From Burkholderiales bacterium (GTDB lineage: Bacteria > Pseudomonadota > Gammaproteobacteria > Burkholderiales > Ga0077523), in assembly GCA_019745565.1 (NCBI GenBank), contig JAIESW010000018.1, positions 1 to 59,394 on the forward strand: DNA of 59,394 nucleotides, given 5' to 3'. Positions within the stretch are counted from its first letter, which is position 1, and the number at the start of each line of letters is the position of its first letter. Below are positions 16,377 through 29,592 of the stretch, piece after piece. The notes under the pieces are model-generated. The model saw only the letters and a program-made list of their open reading frames with translations. It was not told the origin of the DNA and did no database searches. Position numbers and translations under genes: made by a program.

Positions 16377-17033
16377 CTACTTCTTGCCCTTCTGCTCCAT
16401 CGCCACCAGTCCGTTCAGGATCTGGTTGAGGCGCTCGTTGTCCACGGTGCCGTTGGGACCGATGGCATAGCCCGGACCGGTCGTGTACTTGCCGTTCACG
16501 ATGACCGTGGGCGTACCGCGGATCGTGTAGGCCTTGGTGAGCTGTGCGGCGCGCTGCACCTTGTTGTTGACGCCGAAGGAGTCGTACGTTTCCTCGAACT
16601 TCTTCGCGTCCACACCCTGCTGCGCAGCGATCCATTGCGACAGGATCGGCCGCTCGGTCAGGCGCACGTTCTTCTCGTGGATGGCGGCATAGACCTTGTC
16701 GTGCAGCTGATCGAGCAGGCCCATCGCTTCGAGCGTGTAGTACAGCTTCGCCTGCGGAATACGGGCTTCGTCCCACACCGTGGGTACGTAACGCCATTCG
16801 ACGTCCTTCGGCTTCTTCGCCTTCCAGGCCTTCACGAACGGCTCGAAGTCGTAGCAGTGCCCGCAGGTGTACTGGAAGAACTCGAGGATCTCCACCTTTC
16901 CGGGCGAGTCGGTGGGCTGCGCCGGATTGATCAGCTTGTACTCCTTCTCGGGCACGGGCGGCGGCCCCTCGGCCGCCTGGGCGAGGCCGGCGCCGAACAG
17001 CAGTGCGATCGCGAGAGCTTTGAGCAGTTTCAT
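16377..17033 (-). CDS. dsbA: Periplasmic thiol:disulfide oxidoreductase DsbA
   Basis: A 218-residue protein with signal peptide MKLLKALAIALLFGAGLAQA. The active site is C57-G-H-C60 in FFQYTCGHCYDFEPF, and the cis-Pro loop is RGTPTVIVNGKY. The family oxidises paired cysteines in exported proteins and is itself reoxidised by DsbB. It follows the SPOR gene by 23 nt on the same strand, an arrangement (argS, SPOR, dsbA) seen in betaproteobacteria, and probably shares its transcript. Confidence 0.95.
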   Translation of the reverse strand: MKLLKALAIALLFGAGLAQAAEGPPPVPEKEYKLINPAQPTDSPGKVEILEFFQYTCGHCYDFEPFVKAWKAKKPKDVEWRYVPTVWDEARIPQAKLYYTLEAMGLLDQLHDKVYAAIHEKNVRLTERPILSQWIAAQQGVDAKKFEETYDSFGVNNKVQRAAQLTKAYTIRGTPTVIVNGKYTTGPGYAIGPNGTVDNERLNQILNGLVAMEQKGKK

Positions 17034-17056
17034 CGAACCTCCTGGTTGTGCCGGCC

Positions 17057-17689
17057 TCAGGTTTTCGGGGCGGCGTCCTTCACTTTGATGAGCTGACCTT
17101 CGATCTGGTTCTCCTTCAACCGCGCCTTGGCCTTGCCCACGTCTTCAACGCTCGTGAACGGCCCCAGGCGGACACGGTGCCAGGTCTTGTTGTCCGGCAG
17201 CAGGGCGGTCTGGATGGTGGCCTCGATGCCGGCTAGGGCCAGCTTGGCCTTGAGGTTGTCGGCATCGGCGGCACTCTGGAACGCTCCGGCCTGGAGATAG
17301 TAGACGTCCTTGGGCGCGGCCGGCTTCATGTCCTTCTCTTTGACCGCCTCCTCCTTGCCCTGGAGGATGCCGTAGAACTCGAAGCGTGGTTTGCCGCTGT
17401 CCTTCCCGTCCTTCCCGTCTTTCGACGAGGCCGGCGGCGTATCCGGCTGCTTGACGATCTTCTCGGCCTTGGGCGCGGGCTTCGGCGGTGGTGTCTCTTC
17501 GCGCGCCGATTCGCCCGGCTTGCGATCGACGAACGGACTCGGAGCCTTGTTGATGTAAAGCGCGACACCCAATGCCGCCGCCAGTCCCACCAGCACGCCG
17601 ATGACGATGCCCACCAGCATCGTGCTGCCGCGTTTTTTGCCGCCGCTGCGACCGCCGTCGCGGCCGTTCTTGTAGTCCCGCCCCGCCAC
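17057..17689 (-). CDS. SPOR-domain cell-division/peptidoglycan-binding protein
   Basis: The GTG at 17689 is chosen because it yields the usual N-terminus AGRDYKN followed by a Gly/Arg/Lys-rich stretch; it overlaps the argS stop by one base (TAGTG). Of 210 residues, about 24-46 are a single membrane span (MLVGIVIGVLVGLAAALGVALYI), then comes a Pro/Lys-rich linker and a C-terminal SPOR domain (YYLQAGAFQSAADADNLKAKLAL ... WHRVRLGPFTSVEDVGKAKARL). SPOR domains bind denuded septal glycan, so it is probably a FtsN-like or accessory division protein in the inner membrane. Coupling to argS looks conserved. Confidence 0.9.
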   Translation of the reverse strand: MAGRDYKNGRDGGRSGGKKRGSTMLVGIVIGVLVGLAAALGVALYINKAPSPFVDRKPGESAREETPPPKPAPKAEKIVKQPDTPPASSKDGKDGKDSGKPRFEFYGILQGKEEAVKEKDMKPAAPKDVYYLQAGAFQSAADADNLKAKLALAGIEATIQTALLPDNKTWHRVRLGPFTSVEDVGKAKARLKENQIEGQLIKVKDAAPKT

Positions 17690-19446
17690 TACATCTTCTC
17701 CGGTGCGCTCACGCCGAGCAGCGCGAGGCCGTTCCTGAGAACCCGCTGGACCGCCACGGCCAGCGCCAGACGCGCGAGCTTCACCGGTTCTTCGTCCACG
17801 AGGAAGCGGGTGCCGTTGTAGTAGCTGTGGAAATCGGCTGCGACTTCCTTCAGGTAGAACGCGATGCCATGCGGCGCCAGATCGCGCGCGGCCGCTTCGA
17901 TCGCGTCGGGAAAATCGATGAGGCGCTGCATGATCTGCATCTCCGCGGGACTGTCGAGCGGCGACAGATCCGCGCCGGCGAGCACGCCCGCATCGCCACC
18001 CCACTGCTGCAACACGCTCGCGACCCGCGCGTGCGCGTACTGGATGTAGTAGACCGGGTTGTCGTTGCTCTGGGACTTGGCGAGGTCGAGGTCGAAGTCG
18101 AGGTGCTGGTCGCTCTTGCGCGCCAGATAGAAGTAGCGTGTCGCGTCCACGCCCACTTCGTCGCACAGCTCCTCGAGCGTCACGTAGCTGCCGCTGCGCT
18201 TGCCCATCCGCACCTGTTCGCCGCCGCGATAGAGCGCGACGAGCTGGATGAGCGGCACCTGAAGCTGTGCGGGGTCACCGCCGAGCGCGGTGATGGCTGC
18301 CTTCACGCGAGGAATGTAGCCATGGTGATCCGCGCCCCAGACGTCGATCACCACTTCGAAGCCGCGCTGCAGCTTGTCATGGTGATACGCGATGTCGGAG
18401 GCGAAGTACGTGTACAGCCCGTTCTCGCGCTGGACCACGCGGTCCTTGTCGTCGCCGAACGCGGTGGAGCGGAACCAGCGGGCGCCGTCCTGGGTGTAGA
18501 GGTGTCCGGCCCGGTCGAGGGCCTCCAGCGCCTTCGCCACACGGCCCGATTCATAGAGCGAGCGCTCGGAGTACCACATGTCGAACGTGACGCCGAACCG
18601 CGTCAGCACGTCGCGGATCTCGTCGAGCTGGCGATCGAGCACGATCCGGGTGAGATGTTCGAACGCCGGACCCAGCAACGTGCGGGCGCGTTCGATCAAG
18701 GCATCCATGCGCGCCTCCACGGCGGCTTCGTCGCCTTCGGGCGCGGCGGGCAAGCCGTCCAGCACGGCTTGAGCGGGATGGCTCAACCGTCCGCCGTCGA
18801 TCGCCTTCAGTTCGGTGGCTCGCGTACGCACGTAGTCGCCCTGGTAGCCGTTGACCGGGAACGGCACGTCCACGCCGCACAGTTCGAGATAGCGCATCCA
18901 CACCGAGATGCACAGGATGTCCATCTGCCGGCCGGCGTCGTTCACGTAGTACTCGCGCTGGACGTCGAAGCCGGCGGCTTCGAGCACGTTGGCGAGACTC
19001 GCGCCGTACGCCGCGCCGCGACCGTGGCCCACGTGCAGCGGGCCGGTCGGATTGGCCGACACGAACTCCACCTGCACCTTGCGCCTCAGACCGAACGTGC
19101 CGCGGCCGAAGGTCGCACCTTCGGTCAGCACGCGGCGCACCACGTCCTGCTTGGCGGTAGGTCGCAAGAACACGTTGATGAAGCCGGCTCCGGCGATCTC
19201 GACCCGCTCGACCCACGGCGAAGCGGGCAGCTGCGCGATCAGCGCCGTCGCGACTTCGCGCGGATTGCGGCGCACCTGCTTCGCGACCTGCATCGCGACA
19301 TTGGACGCGTAGTCGCCATGCGACGCCTGCTTGGGCCGCTCGACCGTTACCGACGTTGCGCGGGCTTCCGGGGCAACCACGCCGAGCGCGGTCTCGAACA
19401 GTCCGGCGAGATGGGATTTGAGGTCGAAGCTTGCGGTGGACGACAT
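17689..19446 (-). CDS. argS: Arginyl-tRNA synthetase
   Basis: A 585-residue class I synthetase that charges tRNA-Arg. The N-terminal Arg-tRNA-synthetase domain is followed by NPTGPLHVGHGRGAAYG (HIGH-type motif HVGH at 138-141), and GKRSGSYVTLEEL stands in place of KMSKS, as is usual for this enzyme. HARVASVLQQ and the C-terminal anticodon-binding helices end in SAPEKM. The ATG at 19446 gives the standard N-terminus. priA ends 41 bp upstream, so the genes are probably part of one leftward run. Confidence 0.97.
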   Translation of the reverse strand: MSSTASFDLKSHLAGLFETALGVVAPEARATSVTVERPKQASHGDYASNVAMQVAKQVRRNPREVATALIAQLPASPWVERVEIAGAGFINVFLRPTAKQDVVRRVLTEGATFGRGTFGLRRKVQVEFVSANPTGPLHVGHGRGAAYGASLANVLEAAGFDVQREYYVNDAGRQMDILCISVWMRYLELCGVDVPFPVNGYQGDYVRTRATELKAIDGGRLSHPAQAVLDGLPAAPEGDEAAVEARMDALIERARTLLGPAFEHLTRIVLDRQLDEIRDVLTRFGVTFDMWYSERSLYESGRVAKALEALDRAGHLYTQDGARWFRSTAFGDDKDRVVQRENGLYTYFASDIAYHHDKLQRGFEVVIDVWGADHHGYIPRVKAAITALGGDPAQLQVPLIQLVALYRGGEQVRMGKRSGSYVTLEELCDEVGVDATRYFYLARKSDQHLDFDLDLAKSQSNDNPVYYIQYAHARVASVLQQWGGDAGVLAGADLSPLDSPAEMQIMQRLIDFPDAIEAAARDLAPHGIAFYLKEVAADFHSYYNGTRFLVDEEPVKLARLALAVAVQRVLRNGLALLGVSAPEKM

Positions 19447-19487
19447 GGATCGGGCCTGGCTGAACAGCGGGATTATATGCGAGGGGG

Positions 19488-21671
19488 TCAGAAGTCCAGT
19501 GGATCCACGTCGATGGACATCCGCACCCGCTTGGACCCGATCTGCGGCCACCAGTTGTCGAGGAAGGCGTGCAGCGCGTTGCGCGATCCGCTCTGGATCA
19601 GCAGCTGGCCGCGCCATTTGCCGGCCACCTTCGGCATCAAGGCGGGCACCGGATCGTAGATCGTCACGCCGGCGGCCATCGGCCGCGCCTGCCGGGCGGC
19701 GTCCTCGAGCACTTCGAACACCTGCGCTTCCTGGGTCGCCTCGGCCCGCAACAACGCCTGGTGCAGGTAGGGGGGAAACGCCCCCGCGTTGCGCTGCTCC
19801 AGCTGTTGTCGTGCGAAACCCTCGAAATCGTGTGCGATCAGCGCCTGGAACAGCGGGTGCTGCGGAAACTCGGTCTGGATCAGTACGCGGCCCGGCAACG
19901 CCGCCCGCCCGGCGCGGCCGGCCACCTGCAACAGCAGCGCGAACAGGCGTTCCTCGGCACGGAAGTCGGCGGCGAGCAGGCCGTTGTCGGCGCCGAGCAC
20001 GCCGACCAGCGTGAGTCGTGGGAAATCGTGCCCCTTGGCCAGCATCTGCGTCCCGACCAGGATGTCGAGATCGTGCGCTTCGATGCGTTCGCGCAGTTCG
20101 TGGAACGCATTCTTGCGCCGGGTCGAATCGCGATCGACGCGCGCGATCCGCGCCTGCGGAAAGCGCGCGGCGAGCACCTGCTCGATCCGCTGGGTGCCCG
20201 CGCCGAGCGCACGCAGGTCCTGGTTGCCGCAGCTCGGACACGACTGCGAGATCTGCTCCTCATGGCCGCAGTAGTGACAGCGCAATCGATGCCCTGTCGC
20301 GTGGAGCGTGAGGCGTGCACTGCAACGGTGGCAGGGCGCGATCCAGCCGCATTCGTGGCACAGCAGCGTGGGTGCGAAGCCGCGCCGATTGACGAACACC
20401 AGGCTCTGCTCGCTGCGCCCAAGGGTCTGGCCGATCGCGTCCACCAGCGCGGGCGCAAGGCCTTCGACCAGGGCCACACCGCGCGTCTCGACGGTGCGGA
20501 TGTCGGGAAGGCGGCTGACGGCGCGGCTCGAGAGCCGCAGCAGCCGATAGCGCTGGTTCTGCGCCTGGCGCCAGCTCTCCAGTGACGGCGTGGCCGAGCC
20601 CAGGACCACGGCCGCGTTGCGCTGCTTGCCGAGGAACACGGCGACATCGCGTGCGCTGTAGCGCAAGCCCTCCTGCTGCTTGTAGGAACCGTCGTGCTCC
20701 TCGTCGACGATGACGAGGCCCAGGCGCGGCAGGGGTGTGAATACCGCCAGGCGCGTACCGGCCACGACCACCGCATCGCCGCGCACGGCCCGCAGCCAGC
20801 GTTCGAGCCGTTCACCTTCGGCGAGCCCACTGTGTAGGATCGCCAGGCGCTCGCGCCCGAGGCGATCGGCAAGCCGCGCCTCGAGCTGCGGCGTGAGGTT
20901 GATCTCGGGCACCAGCAGCAGCGTCTGTTCCCCGCGTCGCGCCACCGCCTCGATCAATCGCAGGTAGACCTCGGTCTTGCCGCTGCCGGTCACGCCGTAC
21001 AGCAGATGGCACTGGTAGCTGCCGAGGCCGGCGATGACCGCGTCCACGGCCGTGCGCTGCTCGGGCGTGAGCTCGGGTCCGGGCACAGGCGTCAACGAAG
21101 GCGGTAGCGGATCGACAGGCGCCGATGCCGCTTCGCGCTCCATCACCCAGCCGCGCTCCATCAACGCGGTCAACGCGCGCTTGGCAGCCGGCCCCCCTTC
21201 GCGGAGCCGCTCGGCGGCGAGCACCGGTTCGACCGCAAATGCGCCGAACAGCGCACGCTGCGCATGCGCGCGCGCGGGCAGGTCGGCAACGCTGCGTTGC
21301 TCGCCTTCCGCGGTCCGCACAAATTCGCTGCGCGCTGCCAGCGCCGTGCCGTCCGGCCTGCGTAGCGCAGTCGGCAGCGCGTTGAGGATCGTTTCGCCCA
21401 GCGGATGGTGGTAGTAGCGCGCGCAGAAGCGGAAGAGTTCCAGCGTCGCTTCCGGCAGGCGCGGGAGATCCCGTGCGATGCGCGATACGGCGCGAATGCG
21501 CTTCGGCTCGATAGCGCTGTGCGCCGTCACCTCGACGACGACCCCGACCTTGCGCCCGCGCCCGAACGGGACCACCGCGAGACGGCCGACATCATCGATA
21601 CGAGCGTCATCGGCGCGATAGTCGAACGAATCATTGACGGGAACATCGAGCGCGACACGAACGAATGGCAT
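19488..21671 (-). CDS. priA: Primosomal replication restart helicase PriA
   Basis: A 727-residue superfamily 2 DNA helicase that recognises stalled forks and reloads the replisome. MPFVRVALDVPVNDSFDYRAD is the 3'-DNA-binding domain start. GVTGSGKTEVYLRLIEAV is Walker A (Lys232), IVDEEHDGSYKQQ is the DEEH motif, and GSATPSLES is motif III. Four Cys pairs in CHECGWIAPCHRCSARL ... CHYCGHEE ... CPSCGNQDL bind two zinc ions. The ATG at 21671 is preferred to upstream possibilities because the family begins there. The 342-bp upstream gap has DnaA boxes that could affect its expression. Confidence 0.96.
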   Translation of the reverse strand: MPFVRVALDVPVNDSFDYRADDARIDDVGRLAVVPFGRGRKVGVVVEVTAHSAIEPKRIRAVSRIARDLPRLPEATLELFRFCARYYHHPLGETILNALPTALRRPDGTALAARSEFVRTAEGEQRSVADLPARAHAQRALFGAFAVEPVLAAERLREGGPAAKRALTALMERGWVMEREAASAPVDPLPPSLTPVPGPELTPEQRTAVDAVIAGLGSYQCHLLYGVTGSGKTEVYLRLIEAVARRGEQTLLLVPEINLTPQLEARLADRLGRERLAILHSGLAEGERLERWLRAVRGDAVVVAGTRLAVFTPLPRLGLVIVDEEHDGSYKQQEGLRYSARDVAVFLGKQRNAAVVLGSATPSLESWRQAQNQRYRLLRLSSRAVSRLPDIRTVETRGVALVEGLAPALVDAIGQTLGRSEQSLVFVNRRGFAPTLLCHECGWIAPCHRCSARLTLHATGHRLRCHYCGHEEQISQSCPSCGNQDLRALGAGTQRIEQVLAARFPQARIARVDRDSTRRKNAFHELRERIEAHDLDILVGTQMLAKGHDFPRLTLVGVLGADNGLLAADFRAEERLFALLLQVAGRAGRAALPGRVLIQTEFPQHPLFQALIAHDFEGFARQQLEQRNAGAFPPYLHQALLRAEATQEAQVFEVLEDAARQARPMAAGVTIYDPVPALMPKVAGKWRGQLLIQSGSRNALHAFLDNWWPQIGSKRVRMSIDVDPLDF

Positions 21672-21782
21672 GAACGGGGGTGTCGTGGCGTGATGACAAA
21701 TCAATGCTGCGCGGTTCGACCGAACTCGAACAAAACGCGCAAGAAGCCCGTTGCAAAAGGAAAAATCGGGAACTCCACAGCC

Positions 21783-21791
21783 TGTGGATAA
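21783..21791 (-). promoter_or_regulatory. Consensus DnaA box 1
   Basis: On the minus strand this reads TTATCCACA, an exact match to the DnaA-box consensus TTATNCACA. It is about 112 bp upstream of the priA ATG. A weaker match, TTCCCCACA, lies on the plus strand at 21807-21815. Confidence 0.55.
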
Positions 21792-21892
21792 TTCTGTTGA
21801 TGAAGGTTCCCCACAGCTGTCAAGAGCAATTTCTCCTGCATTCTGGAATCGCGGAAGTCACCCCGAGCATACGATCGAATAGCCCAGGGAAA

Positions 21893-21904
21893 CATAAGCT
21901 TATG
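21893..21904. repeat. 12-bp palindrome in hemE-priA gap
   Basis: CATAAGCTTATG is perfectly self-complementary with an AT-rich centre, a possible binding site for a dimeric regulator. It lies between the two DnaA boxes. Confidence 0.35.
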
Positions 21905-21941
21905 ACTACCTCCCCAGCACGGGAGAGGGATGCTCTGGAAT

Positions 21942-21989
21942 CCCGCGCCAGTACTGGACCTCTGTGCATAAGTCCAGAATCGGCGCGGG
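21942..21989. repeat. Two-tier inverted repeat with a DnaA box in the loop
   Basis: Outer arms CCCGCGCC (21942-21949) and GGCGCGGG (21982-21989) enclose inner arms CTGGAC (21954-21959) and GTCCAG (21972-21977). The loop of the inner stem contains DnaA box 2. It could extrude as a cruciform or act as an RNA hairpin in the hemE 3' end. Confidence 0.6.
21963..21971 (-). promoter_or_regulatory. Consensus DnaA box 2
   Basis: Minus strand reads TTATGCACA, again an exact TTATNCACA match, in the same orientation as box 1 and 180 bp away. It sits in the loop of the inverted repeat at 21942-21989. Confidence 0.5.
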
Positions 21990-21990
21990 T

Positions 21991-22012
21991 TTCCGGGCCG
22001 ATCGGCCCGGAA
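21991..22012 (-). terminator. Palindrome just after hemE stop
   Basis: A perfect 22-bp palindrome with half-site TTCCGGGCCGA begins one base after the hemE stop codon. It can form a GC-rich hairpin in the hemE transcript but has no T-run, so factor-independent termination would be weak. Confidence 0.4.
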
Positions 22013-22013
22013 C

Positions 22014-23072
22014 TCAATGCTGGGCGCGGGATTGCGAGTGGACCGCTTCCACCAGCGCGGCGACGTTCTCGGGCGATGTATGGCGCGAGATGCCGTGGCC
22101 CAGATTGAACACGTGCCCATGTCCACGACCGAAGGCGGCGAGCACTTTGCCCGCTTCGCGTTGCACGACCGCAGGTGACGCGAACAACACCGATGGATCG
22201 AGATTGCCCTGCAGCGCCACGCGATCGCCGACGCGACGGCGCGCTGCACCGATGTCGACGGTCCAGTCGAGACCGACCGCATCGCAGCCGATCCCGGCAA
22301 TGTGCTCCAGCCAGATGCCGCCGCCCTTGGTGAAGACGATCACGGGCACGCGCTCGCCTTCGTGCTCCCGTGCCAGCCCCTGCACGATGCGCTGGAGATA
22401 GGCGAGCGAGAACTCGAGATACGCTGCCTGCGACAGGGCGCCGCCCCAGGTATCGAACAGCATCACGGCCTGCGCGCCGGCGGCGATCTGCGCGTTGAGA
22501 TATGCGGTCACGGCCTCTGCATTCACGGCCAGCACACGATGCAGCAGGTCCGGACGATCGTAGAGCATCGTCTTCACCCGCTCGAACTCGGTGCCGCCCT
22601 GGCCTTCGATCATGTAGCAAGCGAGCGTGAACGGGCTGCCGGAGAAACCGATCAGCGGCACGGAACCGGCGAGCGCCTTGCGGATCTGCGCGACCGCATC
22701 GATGACGTAGCGCAGGCTCCCGGACGGATCGGGCGCTGCGAGCTTCGCGATATCACTCTCGTCGCGCAGGGGATGACGGAAGCGCGGCCCCTCGCCTTCG
22801 GCGAACTCGAGGCCCAGCCCCATGGCATCGGGGATGGTCAGGATGTCGGAGAAGAGGATCGCCGCATCCAGCGGAAAGCGGGCGAGCGGCTGCAGCGTGA
22901 CTTCGGTGGCGAAGTCCGGACTCTTGCAGAGGTTGAGGAAGCTGCCTGCGCGCGCCCGGGTCGCGTTGTACTCGGGCAGGTAGCGCCCGGCCTGCCGCAT
23001 GATCCAGAGCGGCGTATAGGGCGTCGGCTCGCGCCGCAGCGCGCGCAGGAACGTGTCGTTCTTCGGGGGCAT
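22014..23072 (-). CDS. hemE: Uroporphyrinogen decarboxylase
   Basis: A 352-residue enzyme that removes four acetate carboxyl groups from uroporphyrinogen III to give coproporphyrinogen III in haem synthesis. [26 protein letters not shown] contains the substrate-binding [10 protein letters not shown] signature, and [31 protein letters not shown] and [15 protein letters not shown] complete the barrel. Two other haem genes, hemB and hemL, lie elsewhere in the window. The leader just upstream of the ATG is a short tandem repeat without a normal ribosome site. gltD lies 113 bp upstream on the same strand. Confidence 0.97.
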   Translation of the reverse strand: MPPKNDTFLRALRREPTPYTPLWIMRQAGRYLPEYNATRARAGSFLNLCKSPDFATEVTLQPLARFPLDAAILFSDILTIPDAMGLGLEFAEGEGPRFRHPLRDESDIAKLAAPDPSGSLRYVIDAVAQIRKALAGSVPLIGFSGSPFTLACYMIEGQGGTEFERVKTMLYDRPDLLHRVLAVNAEAVTAYLNAQIAAGAQAVMLFDTWGGALSQAAYLEFSLAYLQRIVQGLAREHEGERVPVIVFTKGGGIWLEHIAGIGCDAVGLDWTVDIGAARRRVGDRVALQGNLDPSVLFASPAVVQREAGKVLAAFGRGHGHVFNLGHGISRHTSPENVAALVEAVHSQSRAQH

Positions 23073-23106
23073 CAGGAGTCAGGCATCAGGAATCAGGCAT
23101 CAAATG
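23071..23106. repeat. 14-bp tandem repeat in the hemE leader
   Basis: TCAGGCATCA occurs at 23079-23088 and 23093-23102, in 14-bp units, with a third partial unit overlapping the hemE start codon. In the sense strand this gives repeated CCTGATGCCTGA-type sequence up to the ATG, with no purine-rich Shine-Dalgarno site. Confidence 0.55.
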
Positions 23107-23185
23107 ACAACCCGCGCCTCGGTGTCGCTCTTATCCCCGGATTTCGTTCTTCCACCGATCGGCATCCTCGAACTGCGGATGCCTT

Positions 23186-24667
23186 TCATCTTGGCAGCTC
23201 GGTAGACCCCATCAGGAACTCGTCGACCGCGCGGGCACACTGGCGGCCTTCGCGGATCGCCCACACCACCAGCGATTGGCCGCGGCGCATGTCGCCTGCG
23301 GCGAAGACCTTCGGCACATTGGTCTGGTAGGAACCCTTGCCGTCGGTGGTGGCCTTGGCGTTGCCGCGCGCGTCCTTGGTCACGCCGAAGGCATCCAGCA
23401 CGCCCGCGACGGGCGATACGAAACCCATCGCCAGCAAGACGAGATCGGCCGGCATTTCGAACTCCGAGCCCGGCACTTCCTGCATCTTCATCTGGCCTTT
23501 GTCGTCCTTCACCCATTCCACGCGGCAAGCCACCAGCGTCTTCACCTGCCCGTTCTCACCCTTCAGCGCCTTGGTGGACACGGCCCAGTCGCGCTCGCAG
23601 CCTTCCTCGTGCGAGGACGAGGTGCGCAGCTTGAGCGGCCAGTAGGGCCACGTGAGCGGCTTGTTCTCCTCGACCGGCGGCTTCGGCAACAGTTCGAACT
23701 GGGTGACCGATTTCGCACCCTGGCGATTGGAGGTTCCGACGCAGTCGGAGCCGGTGTCACCGCCGCCGATCACGATCACGTGCTTGTCCTTGGCGAGAAT
23801 CTGGTCGGGCACCTTGTCACCCGCGACCACGCGATTCTGCAGAGGCAGGAACTCCATCGCGAAGTAAGTGCCCTTCAGTTCGCGCCCCGGTACCGGCAGA
23901 TCGCGCGGCTGCTCGGCGCCGCCGGACAGGACGACCGCGTCGAACTCGGCCAGCACCTTCGAAGACGCGATCGTGGTCGTGGCGAGATTCGTGACCGACG
24001 AGTCGGGACCCAGATCGCCCACCAGCGTCCCCGGACGGAACTCGACGCCCTCGGCCTGCATCTGCGCGATGCGACGGTCGATGTGGACCTTCTCCATCTT
24101 GAAATCCGGGATGCCGTAGCGCAGGAGACCGCCGATGCGGTCGTTCTTCTCGAACAGCACCACGTCGTGGCCCGCGCGCGCGAGCTGTTGCGCACAGGCG
24201 AGCCCCGCAGGCCCGGAGCCGATCACGGCCACGCGTTTGCCGGTCTTGTGGTGAGGCGGCTGCGGAACGATCCAGCCCATCTCCCAGCCCTTGTCGACGA
24301 TGGCGTGCTCGATCGACTTGATGCCCACCGGATCGTTGTTGATGTTAAGCGTGCACGCGGCTTCGCACGGCGCCGGGCACACGCGACCGGTGAACTCGGG
24401 GAAGTTGTTGGTGGAGTGCAGCGTGTCGAGCGCGAGCTTCCAGTTCTGCTTGAAGATGAGGTCGTTCCAGTCCGGGATGATGTTGTTGACCGGACAGCCC
24501 TGCATGCAGAACGGAATGCCGCAATCCATGCAGCGTGCGCCCTGGATCTTCGCTTCGTCATCCGATAGATGGCCGACGAACTCGCGCCAATGCTTGACGC
24601 GCTCGCCCTCGGGCTCGGAAGCCTCGACGAGCCGCTGGTACTCCATGAATCCCGTTACCTTGCCCAT
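23186..24667 (-). CDS. gltD: Glutamate synthase small subunit
   Basis: A 493-residue NADPH-oxidising beta subunit of glutamate synthase. The N-terminal [26 protein letters not shown] and [14 protein letters not shown] hold the 4Fe-4S cluster cysteines. [22 protein letters not shown] binds FAD and [20 protein letters not shown] binds NADPH. It passes electrons to the large subunit, which makes two glutamates from glutamine and 2-oxoglutarate. The ATG at 24667 matches the family start [12 protein letters not shown]. gltB ends 77 bp upstream. Confidence 0.97.
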   Translation of the reverse strand: MGKVTGFMEYQRLVEASEPEGERVKHWREFVGHLSDDEAKIQGARCMDCGIPFCMQGCPVNNIIPDWNDLIFKQNWKLALDTLHSTNNFPEFTGRVCPAPCEAACTLNINNDPVGIKSIEHAIVDKGWEMGWIVPQPPHHKTGKRVAVIGSGPAGLACAQQLARAGHDVVLFEKNDRIGGLLRYGIPDFKMEKVHIDRRIAQMQAEGVEFRPGTLVGDLGPDSSVTNLATTTIASSKVLAEFDAVVLSGGAEQPRDLPVPGRELKGTYFAMEFLPLQNRVVAGDKVPDQILAKDKHVIVIGGGDTGSDCVGTSNRQGAKSVTQFELLPKPPVEENKPLTWPYWPLKLRTSSSHEEGCERDWAVSTKALKGENGQVKTLVACRVEWVKDDKGQMKMQEVPGSEFEMPADLVLLAMGFVSPVAGVLDAFGVTKDARGNAKATTDGKGSYQTNVPKVFAAGDMRRGQSLVVWAIREGRQCARAVDEFLMGSTELPR

Positions 24668-24744
24668 ATCGCTTTTGCTCTGTTCGAAATTGCGTGCATC
24701 GGCGCGAGCCGGACCCATGTCCGGCGTCGCGTCCCCGGTTGCGA

Positions 24745-29397
<4,653 letters not shown>

Positions 29398-29471
29398 GGA
29401 ATACCTCTTGGAGCTTGCTGGAATCTGGCCTTGCCGCCGCCGGTGGTCTCGAGACCGGGCGGTATGCGCGG

Positions 29472-29494
29472 GCACTCATACCTATGATGAGTGC
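29472..29494. promoter_or_regulatory. Candidate operator dyad upstream of gltB
   Basis: Perfect 8-bp arms GCACTCAT and ATGAGTGC around a 7-bp spacer, 75-97 bp upstream of the gltB start. The inner part has the T-N11-A form common to LysR-type regulator sites. On the sense strand TTGTCC lies just upstream of it, so it could overlap the promoter. The regulator is not identified. Confidence 0.4.
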
Positions 29495-29592
29495 ACGAAA
29501 TCGACGGACAAGGGGTGAAATGTTAACCCGATGCCCGGCGTGGCTTCAATGCACTGCAACAGACCGCCAGCCCGGCCCGGGGGACCTCCCCC

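Larger units (their letters stand above)
21672..22013. other. hemE-priA intergenic region rich in dyads and DnaA boxes
   Basis: A 342-bp gap without a gene. It holds two consensus DnaA 9-mers, a 12-bp palindrome, a two-tier inverted repeat with one of the DnaA boxes in its loop, and a 22-bp palindrome touching the hemE stop. Part of it (about 21740-21910) is AT-richer than the flanking genes. It lies upstream of priA and downstream of hemE, so a regulated priA promoter is one explanation. Confidence 0.7.

Noticed and set aside
17826..19659. A long plus-strand frame opposite argS
   Set aside because: Antisense shadow of argS; no recognisable motif, composition typical of reverse-strand frames.
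19447..20241. Extension of the argS frame upstream of its ATG into priA
   Set aside because: The extension reads out-of-frame priA sequence with Arg/Ala-rich translation; argS proteins begin at the ATG at 19446.
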